Shown here piece after piece: positions 24,705-34,021 of a DNA stretch of 64,000 nucleotides; the stretch's first letter is position 1; each line of letters opens with the position of its first letter. The stretch is from assembly GCF_002736205.1 (NCBI RefSeq), contig NZ_CP024091.1, positions 310,001 to 374,000 on the forward strand, written 5' to 3'. Below the pieces are notes generated by a model. It did not search any database, was not told where the DNA came from, and worked only from the letters and a program-made list of their open reading frames with translations. Both the position numbers and the translations under genes were made by a program. The DNA comes from Pedobacter ginsengisoli (GTDB lineage Bacteria > Bacteroidota > Bacteroidia > Sphingobacteriales > Sphingobacteriaceae).

Positions 24705-27614
24705 ATGAGAAAAACTTTATTAATCATCCTAACTCTATTTTGTTTTATCTCTTTTAAAGGCCGGGGCCAAATCGGTACTCCTCAAATACTTAGCTATAAT
24801 AATGATCAGTATAAGGCCGGAATGCAAAATTGGGATGTTGCTCAGGATAAAAATGGCATTCTATATTTTGGTAATAATGAGGGCCTCCTAACCTTTGACG
24901 GTAGATTTTGGAACCTTATTAAATTACCCAATTTTACATCTGTCAGATCTGTTGAAATAGATTCGCATGATAGGATTTTTATAGGGGGGCAAGATGAGGC
25001 TGGATATTTTTATCCTGAAAAAGATGGAATATTGAAGTATCATTCCATTATCCCCCTTATCCCCGAAAAGTACCGAAGCTTTGCTGATATATGGAATGTA
25101 GCTATTATTGACGATGCTGTAATTTTCAGAACTACAAGTGTTATTCTTTATTACAAGGATGGTGTTGTAAAAACGTATAAGCCTGATATAGAGTGGCAGT
25201 TTGCAGGCAAAAGTAATCATCAGTTTTTTGCCCATTCTAAAGGACATGGATTGATGGTTTATGATGGAGAGATCTGGAAACCATATTGCTCTGACCCGGT
25301 ATTATTAAAATCGGCTGTGACGTCTATTATGGAATACAACAAGGATACAATGCTTGTAGCTACCTTAAAGAACGGGCTGTTTTTAATGCATAATGGTAAG
25401 GTTACACCTAAACCGACAAAACTGGATCAGATATTTTATAATGACAGAATTTATAGTGCAGACAAAATAGACAGGGATAAATATGTTATCGGAACTACCT
25501 CGGCAGGAGTTCTTATAATTAACAGAGAGGGAAAGGTTTTACAGAAATACACCTACAAGGATGGTTTGCAGAATAATAATGTAAGGGGATTTATAACGGA
25601 TAGCAGTAAAAATCTTTGGCTGGCACTGAATGACGGAATTGATTATGTAGCGATTAACAGTGCTATAAAAAGCATATTTCCTGATAAAAACAAGCAAATA
25701 ACAAGTTATGCAATACGCAATTTCAATGGGAATTTATACATTGGAACATCTAATGGCCTTTATGTAACCGAAATTGAAACAGGAATCACTGATTTAAGTC
25801 TATCGACGGGAGTATTTAAAGAAGTTAGAAACTCTAAGGGGCAGGTTTGGAATCTTGATGAAATCAATAATAAACTTTTAATGGGGCATGAGGATGGCTT
25901 TTTTGAAATTGACAAAGATGTTGCCCATCAAATATATAATAGACCTGGAACATGGTTGTTTGAGCCAACTTCAGAGGTTTATCCTTCTGCCAGTATCATC
26001 GCTGGCACTTACTTGGGACTTCAAAAAATTAGTTATAAAAACGGAAGTTTCACTAATGATGGTAAAATCGAAGGACGTACAGAATCCTTAAGGTTTATTG
26101 CTTTTGATGCGAATAATAATTTATGGGCTTCACACCCCTATCATGGAGTATACAAAATTGAACTATCTGAAGATTTTAAGAAGATAAAGAAATATACTGT
26201 CTATACAGATAAACAGGGATTGCCTTCACGTTTATATAATTACATTTTTAAAATAAAGAATCGTGTTGTAGTTGCAACTAAAAATGGAGTATATGAGTAT
26301 GATGCAGCAAAAGATAAATTCAAAGCTTTTCCATTACTTAGTGAAGCATTAAGGCAAATACGCATCCAATATCTGAAGGAAGATACTAAGGGAAATTTAT
26401 GGTTTGTTTCGGATAAAAAGGTTGGGATATTAGATTTTAGTCGCCCTTCTGGTACAAAAACCTTTTCCATACATTATTTTCCCCAATTAGATGGTAAAAT
26501 TGTGGGCGGGTTTGAGTCTATTTATTATTTGAACGATGAGAATGTATTTATTGGAGCAAACAAAGGTGCTTACCATTTAAATTATGCTAAATACCTGGAA
26601 AATATTCCAAAACCTAATGTTTTACTAGGCTCAGTAAAACTTTTTGGTAAGAAAGATAGTGCAATTTTTGGCGGGTATTTCCTTAATAAAGAGAATATAG
26701 TGAAAACTCAGGATCCATCTTCAGTTTTAAAACTCGATAACGTATTTAATTCTCTTCATTTCGAATATTCATCTACTTTATTTGAACACCAGGCAAATAT
26801 TGAATTCAGTTATCAGCTTGTCGGTTTTGATAAGGGGTGGTCATCCTGGACGCAAAAGAGTGAAAAAGATTATACTAATCTCCCTGCAGGAAAGTATACA
26901 TTTAACGTTAGGGCCAGAAATAGTTTTGGTAATGAATCTGAAGTTGTAGGCTACACCTTTGAGGTTTTACCGGCCTGGTATCAAACAATATGGATGTATA
27001 TATTATATGTATTGCTTTTGGTAATAAGCATCTATATGTTCTTTAAGTGGCAGAAAAAGAAACATATTAAAGCTCAAACCAGGTTAAGCTACCTTCACCA
27101 GCTCGAAATGGATCGAAGTGAAAAGGAAATTGTACGGTTGGAATACGAAAAACTTGAAGCCGACGTGAATTATAAAAACAGAGAATTATCTAATATGACT
27201 ATGCATTTGGTGCAAAGGGGTAAGGTATTGGCTAAAATAAAAGAAGTGATTTCGGCTGTGATTAAAAATAATGATATAAATGATAGTTCGCCAAGTTTCC
27301 GACATTTGATCCGTCTGATAAGAGATGTGGAAAAGAGTGACCAGGATTGGGACAATTTTTCAATTCACTTTAATACTGTCAATACAAATTTCTTCAATAA
27401 ATTAAAAGATCAGTTCCCCGAACTCACACCTAATGAACTTAAGTTATGTGCTTTCCTAAAGATGAATCTTTCTACAAAGGAAATAGCTCAGCTCATGAAT
27501 ATTACAATAAAAGCAGTAGAGGTAGGAAGGTATCGCCTTAGAAAAAAGCTGCATATTCAGTCAGAAACTAATCTGTATGATTTTCTTATACAAATATCGA
27601 GATCTGTTGAATAG
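24705..27614 (+). CDS. Membrane-spanning PUL regulator: propeller repeats, Y_Y_Y domain, TM, LuxR-type HTH
   Basis: A 969-residue one-protein signalling regulator. A signal peptide is followed by two-component-regulator propeller repeats (repeats such as WDVAQDKNGILYFGNNEGL and FITDSSKNLWLALNDGI) over about residues 30-660. A Y_Y_Y domain follows (FEYSSTLFEHQANIEFSYQL, KDYTNLPAGKYTFNVRARN, about 675-755), then one membrane helix near 760-785, a coiled-coil (about 795-840) and a C-terminal LuxR-type helix-turn-helix (LTPNELKLCAFLKMNLSTKE, 905-965). There is no histidine kinase, so it should sense a glycan in the periplasm and act on DNA directly, like SusR-type or related regulators. The susC gene and the paired direct repeats immediately downstream are its probable target. 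Confidence 0.85.
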   Translation: MRKTLLIILTLFCFISFKGRGQIGTPQILSYNNDQYKAGMQNWDVAQDKNGILYFGNNEGLLTFDGRFWNLIKLPNFTSVRSVEIDSHDRIFIGGQDEAGYFYPEKDGILKYHSIIPLIPEKYRSFADIWNVAIIDDAVIFRTTSVILYYKDGVVKTYKPDIEWQFAGKSNHQFFAHSKGHGLMVYDGEIWKPYCSDPVLLKSAVTSIMEYNKDTMLVATLKNGLFLMHNGKVTPKPTKLDQIFYNDRIYSADKIDRDKYVIGTTSAGVLIINREGKVLQKYTYKDGLQNNNVRGFITDSSKNLWLALNDGIDYVAINSAIKSIFPDKNKQITSYAIRNFNGNLYIGTSNGLYVTEIETGITDLSLSTGVFKEVRNSKGQVWNLDEINNKLLMGHEDGFFEIDKDVAHQIYNRPGTWLFEPTSEVYPSASIIAGTYLGLQKISYKNGSFTNDGKIEGRTESLRFIAFDANNNLWASHPYHGVYKIELSEDFKKIKKYTVYTDKQGLPSRLYNYIFKIKNRVVVATKNGVYEYDAAKDKFKAFPLLSEALRQIRIQYLKEDTKGNLWFVSDKKVGILDFSRPSGTKTFSIHYFPQLDGKIVGGFESIYYLNDENVFIGANKGAYHLNYAKYLENIPKPNVLLGSVKLFGKKDSAIFGGYFLNKENIVKTQDPSSVLKLDNVFNSLHFEYSSTLFEHQANIEFSYQLVGFDKGWSSWTQKSEKDYTNLPAGKYTFNVRARNSFGNESEVVGYTFEVLPAWYQTIWMYILYVLLLVISIYMFFKWQKKKHIKAQTRLSYLHQLEMDRSEKEIVRLEYEKLEADVNYKNRELSNMTMHLVQRGKVLAKIKEVISAVIKNNDINDSSPSFRHLIRLIRDVEKSDQDWDNFSIHFNTVNTNFFNKLKDQFPELTPNELKLCAFLKMNLSTKEIAQLMNITIKAVEVGRYRLRKKLHIQSETNLYDFLIQISRSVE

Positions 27615-27655
27615 GTGTATTGGTAATCATTCTGTTTATCAGGTTTTTATGGTTG

Positions 27656-27752
27656 TTTTGTAGTGGCGATGTAGTGGTAGTACTATTGTAATAATACCTT
27701 TGAATTTCTTTTTGTAGGGGTAGTGTAGTGGTATGGAAATGTTACAATAACC
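27656..27752 (+). repeat. Two 43-bp direct repeats, likely activator sites before susC 1
   Basis: The stretches 27656-27698 and 27710-27752 have the same length, start 54 bases apart, and share TTTTGTAG, GG, TGTAGTGGTA at equal positions, plus ATnnTAnnA-type matches and a final ACC. The second copy ends 12 bases before a -7 element at 27764. That spacing suits an activator that replaces a weak -33 box; the membrane regulator encoded just upstream is the obvious candidate. Confidence 0.6.
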
Positions 27753-27763
27753 ATTTCCAGGTA

Positions 27764-27771
27764 TAGATTTG
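27764..27771 (+). promoter_or_regulatory. Predicted -7 element of the susC 1 promoter
   Basis: TAGATTTG matches TAnnTTTG and lies 65 bases before the susC start. No TTG is found at the usual -33 position; the downstream direct repeat covers that place instead. Confidence 0.45.
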
Positions 27772-27836
27772 ACTTAGCTGAAACCGCCAGGTTGAAGCCA
27801 AATTAACCAATTATAAACTAAACTAAATCTTATTGT

Positions 27837-30800
27837 ATGAAAAGAAGTCTTACACTTATTTTCTTCGTTTGCTGTCTTCTTATTTCTCCATTTGCCACAT
27901 TGGCACAAGAAGTAATAGCAACGGGTAAGGTAACAGACAAGAGTGATGGAAAGCCATTGCCAGGAGTTACCGTAACATTACAAGGCACATCAAAAGCAAC
28001 GCTCACAGACGCAGGTGGGAATTTTAGGATCGCAGTTCCATCTGTAGGTTCAAAAATAGTTATAAGCCAACTGGGGATGATTCCGCAAACAATAACTATA
28101 GCTAGTAATGCGCCTTTAAATATCACTATGGAAACAGATGTTACTGCATTAGGAGAAGTGGTAGTAGTAGGCTATGGAACACAGAAAAAGAGCAATGTAA
28201 CAGGCTCAATTTCGAGTGTAAAGGCTAAAGATTTAGAAAGTATGCCCATAAATAGGGTTGAACAAGCCTTACAGGGGAGAACTTCTGGAGTAACTATAGC
28301 AACAAACAATGGGCAACCAGGAAGTGCAGCTACAGTACGGGTTAGGGGGTATACTACTTTTGCGAAAGACGGAAACAATAATCCTTTATGGGTAGTTGAT
28401 GGGGTAATTGTAGACAATGGGGGAATAGGTTATCTAAATCAATCTGATATTGAATCAATTGAGGTTTTAAAGGATGCCGCATCACAAGCTATTTATGGAG
28501 CCCGGGCTGCAAATGGGGTTATTATTGTAACAACGAAGCGGGGTAAAGCCGGGGTTCTTCAAATTAATTACAATGGATTTTATGGTACTTCTGCTGCAGC
28601 CAAAAAATTAGACCTGTTAAATGCATCGGAATATGCTACACTTAGAAATGAAGCAGCAAGAAACACAAACCCTAATGCAACTTTACCATTCGCAAATCCT
28701 GACGCATTGGGAAAGGGAACCGATTGGCAAGATGTTATATTCAACAATGATGCAAGAAGACAAACTCATGAATTTAGCATAGCCGGTGGAGGAGATAAAT
28801 CTACCTTTTATTCATCTTTTGGTTACATTAAGCAAGAGGGTATAGTGGCAAGTCCCATCTCTAAGTGGAACAGAGCTAATATTCGTTTAAACTCTACCCA
28901 TAAATTAGCAAAATGGATAACAGTGGGAGAGAACCTGGGATATAGTCATTCTATAAACAGTAGCTTAGGAAATACAAATAATGAATTTGGAGGGCCTTTA
29001 AGCTCCGCAATAGGTTTAGATCCAACTACTCCTGCTGTAGAAACTAATGCTGATCTTATTGGAAAACCACCTTACACGATAGCAAATGTTTTAAAAGATA
29101 AAAATGGTAATCCATTCGGATTATCACCATGGGTAGGTCAGGAGCTAATTAATCCATTGGCTTACATTCAAACTAAACTTGGGAATTATGGATGGGATCA
29201 CAACATAATTGGAAATGCCTTTGCAGAAGTTCAACCCATTAAAGACCTGGTATTTAGATCCACATTAGGAACTAAGATCGCATTTTATGGTGATGATGCA
29301 TTTAATCCGGTGGCCTATTTAAATTCATCTAATATCAGAACTAAAAATTCATTTGTACGTAATTGGAATAATGTGCTGAATTACAATTTTGAAAATACGC
29401 TGAGTTATTCAAAAACATTTGGAAAGCATAATGCGAATATTATAGTTGGACAAGGGATATACCTGGATGAAAATGTTAAAACATTAAATGTAACATTCAA
29501 TAATATTATTGCAACTAACTTTGAACAAGCAAACCTAAATTACAAGCCAGTTACTGCTGATCGTAGTGCGGATGGAAATGATGGAACCGTTCATAAAGTT
29601 AATTCGTTGTTTTCTCGCGTATCTTACAATTACGACGAAAAATACCTTTTTACAGGTATTATCAGACGCGATGGTTCATCACGTTTTGGTAATAATAACA
29701 AGTTTGGATACTTCCCTTCATTTTCATTAGGATGGGTACCTACTAAAGAGGATTTCTGGAAGGAAAATAGTGTTATTAATTTCTTTAAAATCCGTGGTGG
29801 TTATGGTGTAACCGGTAATGATCAAATTTCAAATTTTGCATATAATGCATTGGTTTCCAGCGGACGTAATTATACTTTCGGAACAACAGATGTAAGTTCT
29901 ATAGGATGGAGTCCGGCGGCACCTTCCAATCCGGATTTGAAATGGGAAGAAACACGACAGACTACATTAGGATTTGATGCGACTGTATTTACCAATTTTA
30001 CTATTGCTTTTGATGTTTACAAGAAGAAAACAGTTGGAGTACTTCAATATCCTACACTTCCCAATTATCTGGGGGTAGCTGGAGCTCCGGCCCAGAACAT
30101 TGGTGATATGGAAAATAAAGGATTGGAACTAGAACTGGGGTACCGTAAAACGTTCGGAGAATTTAATCTGGGAGTAAATGGGAATGTTTCCTTCTTAAAA
30201 AACAAGGTTACTAAACTTGCTACTGGTAAACTGTTTATTGAAGATGAGGCACAAAGTTTCCAGGGGATGGGAAATATTACCAGAACAGGTATAGGCCATT
30301 CCTTTAATGAATTTTACGGTTATGAAACGCTTGGTATTTTTCAAACTCAAGCAGAAATTGATAGTTATGTTGGGCCAGGTGGAACTAAGTTGCAGCCCAA
30401 CGCAAAACCTGGAGATGTTAAATTCGCTAATTTAAATGGTGATAATCAAATCGAGGCGGCTGACAGAACTTACCTGGGAAGCCCAATTCCAAAATATACT
30501 TATGGCTTAACGATAAACATGGCTTATAAGAATTTTGATTTTGTGGCATTTGGCAGTGGAGCTGGCGGCAATATGATATTCCAGGGTTTGCGCCGTTTAG
30601 ATGTAACATTTGCAAACTGGCAAACTGAAATTTTAAATCGCTGGACACCAACTAATCCTTCAACAACAATACCAAGAGTTGTTGAAAAGGATGATAATAA
30701 GAATAACACCAATTTCACCAGAAGATATCTTGAAAAAGGAGATTATTTCAGGTTAAAAACATTACAACTTGGGTACAACATTCCTAAAAGTGTAATTCAA

Positions 30801-30968
30801 AAGATAGGTGCACAAAGAGTGCGTGTTTATTTGATGAGCGAAAACCTCTTTACTATAACTAAATATACTGGCTATGATCCTGAAATTGGAGGAACTGTAT
30901 TTGGAGTTGATAAGGGTATTTATCCACAAGCGCGTTCGTTTATGGTTGGATTAAATGTTGGATTTTAA
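27837..30968 (+). CDS. SusC/RagA-family TonB-linked outer-membrane transporter (PUL 1)
   Basis: A 1,043-residue outer-membrane glycan importer. A signal peptide ending near TLAQ is followed by a carboxypeptidase-regulatory-like domain (about residues 30-100, GKVTDKSDGKPLPGVTVTL), a TonB box region, and the SusC signature GEVVVVGYGTQKKSNVTGSI. The plug has LQGRTSGVTI, TVRVRGYTTF and LWVVDGVIVDN, and the barrel ends in the aromatic RSFMVGLNVGF. It lacks an STN domain, in agreement with control by the preceding membrane regulator rather than a sigma/anti-sigma pair. SusC forms a lidded pore with SusD and imports oligosaccharides with energy from TonB. Its partner susD begins 11 bases later but is frameshifted. 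Confidence 0.93.
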   Translation: MKRSLTLIFFVCCLLISPFATLAQEVIATGKVTDKSDGKPLPGVTVTLQGTSKATLTDAGGNFRIAVPSVGSKIVISQLGMIPQTITIASNAPLNITMETDVTALGEVVVVGYGTQKKSNVTGSISSVKAKDLESMPINRVEQALQGRTSGVTIATNNGQPGSAATVRVRGYTTFAKDGNNNPLWVVDGVIVDNGGIGYLNQSDIESIEVLKDAASQAIYGARAANGVIIVTTKRGKAGVLQINYNGFYGTSAAAKKLDLLNASEYATLRNEAARNTNPNATLPFANPDALGKGTDWQDVIFNNDARRQTHEFSIAGGGDKSTFYSSFGYIKQEGIVASPISKWNRANIRLNSTHKLAKWITVGENLGYSHSINSSLGNTNNEFGGPLSSAIGLDPTTPAVETNADLIGKPPYTIANVLKDKNGNPFGLSPWVGQELINPLAYIQTKLGNYGWDHNIIGNAFAEVQPIKDLVFRSTLGTKIAFYGDDAFNPVAYLNSSNIRTKNSFVRNWNNVLNYNFENTLSYSKTFGKHNANIIVGQGIYLDENVKTLNVTFNNIIATNFEQANLNYKPVTADRSADGNDGTVHKVNSLFSRVSYNYDEKYLFTGIIRRDGSSRFGNNNKFGYFPSFSLGWVPTKEDFWKENSVINFFKIRGGYGVTGNDQISNFAYNALVSSGRNYTFGTTDVSSIGWSPAAPSNPDLKWEETRQTTLGFDATVFTNFTIAFDVYKKKTVGVLQYPTLPNYLGVAGAPAQNIGDMENKGLELELGYRKTFGEFNLGVNGNVSFLKNKVTKLATGKLFIEDEAQSFQGMGNITRTGIGHSFNEFYGYETLGIFQTQAEIDSYVGPGGTKLQPNAKPGDVKFANLNGDNQIEAADRTYLGSPIPKYTYGLTINMAYKNFDFVAFGSGAGGNMIFQGLRRLDVTFANWQTEILNRWTPTNPSTTIPRVVEKDDNKNNTNFTRRYLEKGDYFRLKTLQLGYNIPKSVIQKIGAQRVRVYLMSENLFTITKYTGYDPEIGGTVFGVDKGIYPQARSFMVGLNVGF

Positions 30969-30979
30969 TAAGTATCAAA

Positions 30980-32514
30980 ATGAAAAATAGATTAACATAT
31001 ATTGCCGCTCTTTTTATTGGAGCACAGTTCATGGGAGCATGTAAAAAGGATTTGGATGTAAATCCGAGAGAAAGAATACTTGAATCTAATTATTATAAAA
31101 CTCCAGAACAGGCCTTTAGCAGTTTGATTTCTGTTTATGATCAGTTCGGGAATCAGTCAGGAGGATATCTAACCAAGCTAAATATTTTTTCTTCAGGATC
31201 TGATGATCATTATGCAGGTGGAGACTCCCCTCTGATCTTGGTGATCTTCAGGCGATGAATAATTATACGGTAAGTTCATTGTCAGGTGCTCCAAGTTACC
31301 TTTGGAGTAAGGGATTTACAGGAGCATACAGAGCAAATGTATTTTTGCAAAAAGTAGCAGAGATACAAATGGATGCGAGCACTAAAAACCGATATATTGC
31401 TGAAGCAAAAGCCCTAAGGGCTATCTTTTATTTTGATTTAGTTCGAATTTTTAAGAATATACCTCTTATTTTGAAGCCAGTTGAAGCTAATGATTGGTAT
31501 AATGTTTTGCAAGTCCCACCTGCTGATGTGTACAAACAAATTGAACAAGATTTAAAGGAAGCTATACCTAATCTTCCGGTAACAGTGCCAAGAACTACGG
31601 AAGGTGGAAGGCTGACTCAGGGAGCGGCTCATGCTTTGCTTGGCAAGGTATATCTTTGGCAGGAAAAATTTGCTGAAGCAGCTACGGAGTTTGCAGATGT
31701 AAATGGCCCTTCGCCGGGTACTACCCCTAGTAAATATGGGTATGCTCTAATGAGTAAGTTTGAAGATTTGTATAAACTAGCCAATAAATTCAATACTGAG
31801 TCTATTCTCGAGATTTCTTATAACAGTACTTCAAATATGGGCTGGGGGAATGTTGGGAGTGGAGAAGGTAATGTTGCTGGCATTATGTCGGGGCCAAGAA
31901 ATTATAATATTCTAATTCCTGATAAAGCTCCCGATTACGTTTCCGGCTGGAGCGTTATGCCATTCACCAAAGAATTTTTTGATCTTATTCATTTTGATCC
32001 CCGTAATAAGGCAACAGTTGCTAATTTAGATAGTCTTGAAAAGGCAGGCATTGTAACTTATAAACACGCCAACGATAATACGGGTTACTTTGTTGAAAAG
32101 TATGCAGGTAGAGTATCAACAAAAGCCAACAGTGGGCAGCTTGAACTTAACTTTCCTTATAATCTTTATGAAATACGTTTGGCAGATACTTACTTAATGG
32201 AAGCTGAGGCTGTCTTGAAAAGCGGGGGTGCCGTTGGAGCGGGAAGCAGGGCTTATGCAGCTTTAAATGCTGTAAGGGCTAGGGTTGGATTGAAACCCGT
32301 TGACGTTACGATGGATAATATAATGAAAGAAAGACGAATAGAGCTTGCAGCCGAAGGACAACGTTGGTTTGATTTGGTACGGTGGGGACTTGCTCCGGCC
32401 AAATTAGCTTTTAAGGGTTTTACTGCAGGAAAAAATGAAACACTTCCTATTCCTAATGCTGAACTAAATAATACAAAAATAATTCAGAGTAAAGAGTGGG
32501 GCGGTACTAAATAA
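30980..32514 (+). pseudogene. RagB/SusD-family glycan-binding lipoprotein, interrupted by a one-base frameshift
   Basis: Two open frames together make one SusD protein. The first (30980-31258) has the lipoprotein signal (GAQFMGACKK), the typical ESNYYKTPEQAFSSLISVYDQ and SSGSDDHYAGGDS, then runs out of frame to a stop. The second frame is open from before 31232 and continues with SDLGDLQAMNNYTVSS, then the tetratricopeptide-like helices (RYIAEAKALRAIFYFDL), the long SusD core and the closing RRIELAAEGQRWFDLVRWG. Adding one base within ACTCCCCTC near 31224-31232 would restore a protein of about 510 residues. The lesion may be real, a phase-variable site or an error in a C run. If real, the binding partner of SusC 1 is lost or truncated at about 85 residues. 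Confidence 0.88.
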
Positions 32515-32522
32515 TACTCCTT

Positions 32523-32550
32523 GAGGTGGATGATTTCATCCACCTCTTAT
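32523..32550 (+). terminator. Hairpin between susD 1 and the GH30 gene
   Basis: GAGGTGGATGA (32523-32533) and TCATCCACCTC (32536-32546) are a perfect inverted repeat with almost no loop, followed by a T-rich TTATTTCTT. It lies between the SusD stop and the GH30 start and may partly terminate or stabilise the upstream transcript. Confidence 0.6.
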
Positions 32551-32574
32551 TTCTTAATATATCATTTAATAATT

Positions 32575-33978
32575 ATGAGATCAAAAAGGTTCTGTGCAAT
32601 TCTGTGGCTAGTTATTGTATTAATTTCATTTACTACAAGTGCTCAAAGTGATGTAAGTAAATGGCTTACAAAAGCAGATAAAACGGTTTTATTTACAAAG
32701 CAGAAAATGTCATTAAAATTTGTTGGAGCACAGAATAATAATCCAACTATTATAGTTAATGAAAAAGAGTCTTTCCAATCAATTGATGGGTTTGGATACG
32801 CACTAACAGGTGGAAGTGCCCAGCACATTATTAAAATGAGCCCAAAAGCAAGAACTGCTTTGTTAAAAGAATTATTTGCTACTGATGGTAATAATATTGG
32901 AGTCAGCTATATAAGATTAACTATTGGAGCCTCAGATCTGAACGAAAAAGTATTTTCGTATAATGATTTAGCTGAAGGAGAAACAGATCTGGAACAGAAA
33001 AGATTTGAATTAGGTCCTGATAGGATAGATGTAATTCCAGTAATGAAAGAAATACTGGCTATTAATCCAAATATTAAAATAATGGGATCGCCTTGGTCTC
33101 CTCCTCTTTGGATGAAAACATCTTACGATGCAAGGGGAGGAATGTTAAGACCGGAATTTTATGCAGCTTATGCAAAATACTTTGTAAGATATATTCAGGA
33201 TATGGGGAAGGAAGGAATTCACATAGATGCGGTTACCATTCAGAATGAGCCCCTTCATCCTGGTAATAATCCAAGCCTGCTTATGACAGCTCCTGATCAG
33301 GCAATCTTTATTAAGAACAATCTGGGGCCTGCTTTCCAAAAGGCTGGTATAAATACGAAGATTATAATTTATGATCATAATGCAGATCGTCCGGATTATC
33401 CAATTACGATTTTAAATGATCCAGATGCGAGGAAATACATAGATGGCTCGGCTTTTCATCTTTATGGCGGAAAAATTGAAGCGTTAACAGATGTACATAA
33501 TGCCCATCCAGACAAGAGTATTTATTTTACCGAGCAAATGGTTATTGAAGATCCAAATGAAAGCAGGATCAATATTGTATCGCCTATTAAAAGACTCATT
33601 ATAGGCGCAACAAGAAACTGGAGCAGAAATGTTCTGGAATGGAATTTAGCTGCGGATCCTGAAAATAAGCCTTTTACAGATAGAGGAGGATGCCCGATGT
33701 GCCAGGGTGCGGTTACTATTGATAAAGACAAAGTAACAAGAAACCTGGCTTATTACTCTGTGGCACATGCCTCTAAGTTTGTTCGCCCCGGTTCCCAACG
33801 CATTGCTTCTAATGAACCGCAAGGTCTTCCTAATGTTGCATTTAAAACACATGATGGTAAGAAAGTACTTATTGTAGCCAACAGTAGAGAGAAGGCACAA
33901 ACTTTTAATATTAGCTTCATGGGAAAATTAGTAAGCGATACAATTGGGAGTGATGATGTGGCTACTTATATTTGGTAA
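32575..33978 (+). CDS. Glycoside hydrolase family 30, probably endo-beta-1,6-glucanase type
   Basis: A 467-residue secreted enzyme from the ATG at 32575; an open frame upstream crosses the hairpin and is not used. The signal peptide ends near TTSAQ. GH30 features are GFGYALTGGSA, the GSPWSPPLWMKTS loop, the acid/base Glu225 in TIQNEP, and the nucleophile Glu320 in YFTEQM. The stretch EPLHPGNNPSLLM and the DHNADRPDYPI loop are what I recall for subfamily 3, whose characterised members cut beta-1,6-glucan; subfamily assignment is inference. The final 80 residues form the usual beta side domain. The gene lies in PUL 1 between susD and a GH5 gene. Confidence 0.85.
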   Translation: MRSKRFCAILWLVIVLISFTTSAQSDVSKWLTKADKTVLFTKQKMSLKFVGAQNNNPTIIVNEKESFQSIDGFGYALTGGSAQHIIKMSPKARTALLKELFATDGNNIGVSYIRLTIGASDLNEKVFSYNDLAEGETDLEQKRFELGPDRIDVIPVMKEILAINPNIKIMGSPWSPPLWMKTSYDARGGMLRPEFYAAYAKYFVRYIQDMGKEGIHIDAVTIQNEPLHPGNNPSLLMTAPDQAIFIKNNLGPAFQKAGINTKIIIYDHNADRPDYPITILNDPDARKYIDGSAFHLYGGKIEALTDVHNAHPDKSIYFTEQMVIEDPNESRINIVSPIKRLIIGATRNWSRNVLEWNLAADPENKPFTDRGGCPMCQGAVTIDKDKVTRNLAYYSVAHASKFVRPGSQRIASNEPQGLPNVAFKTHDGKKVLIVANSREKAQTFNISFMGKLVSDTIGSDDVATYIW

Positions 33979-34021
33979 GCCATCCTCAAAACAACTTTAA
34001 CACACATTTAACTTTTACTTT

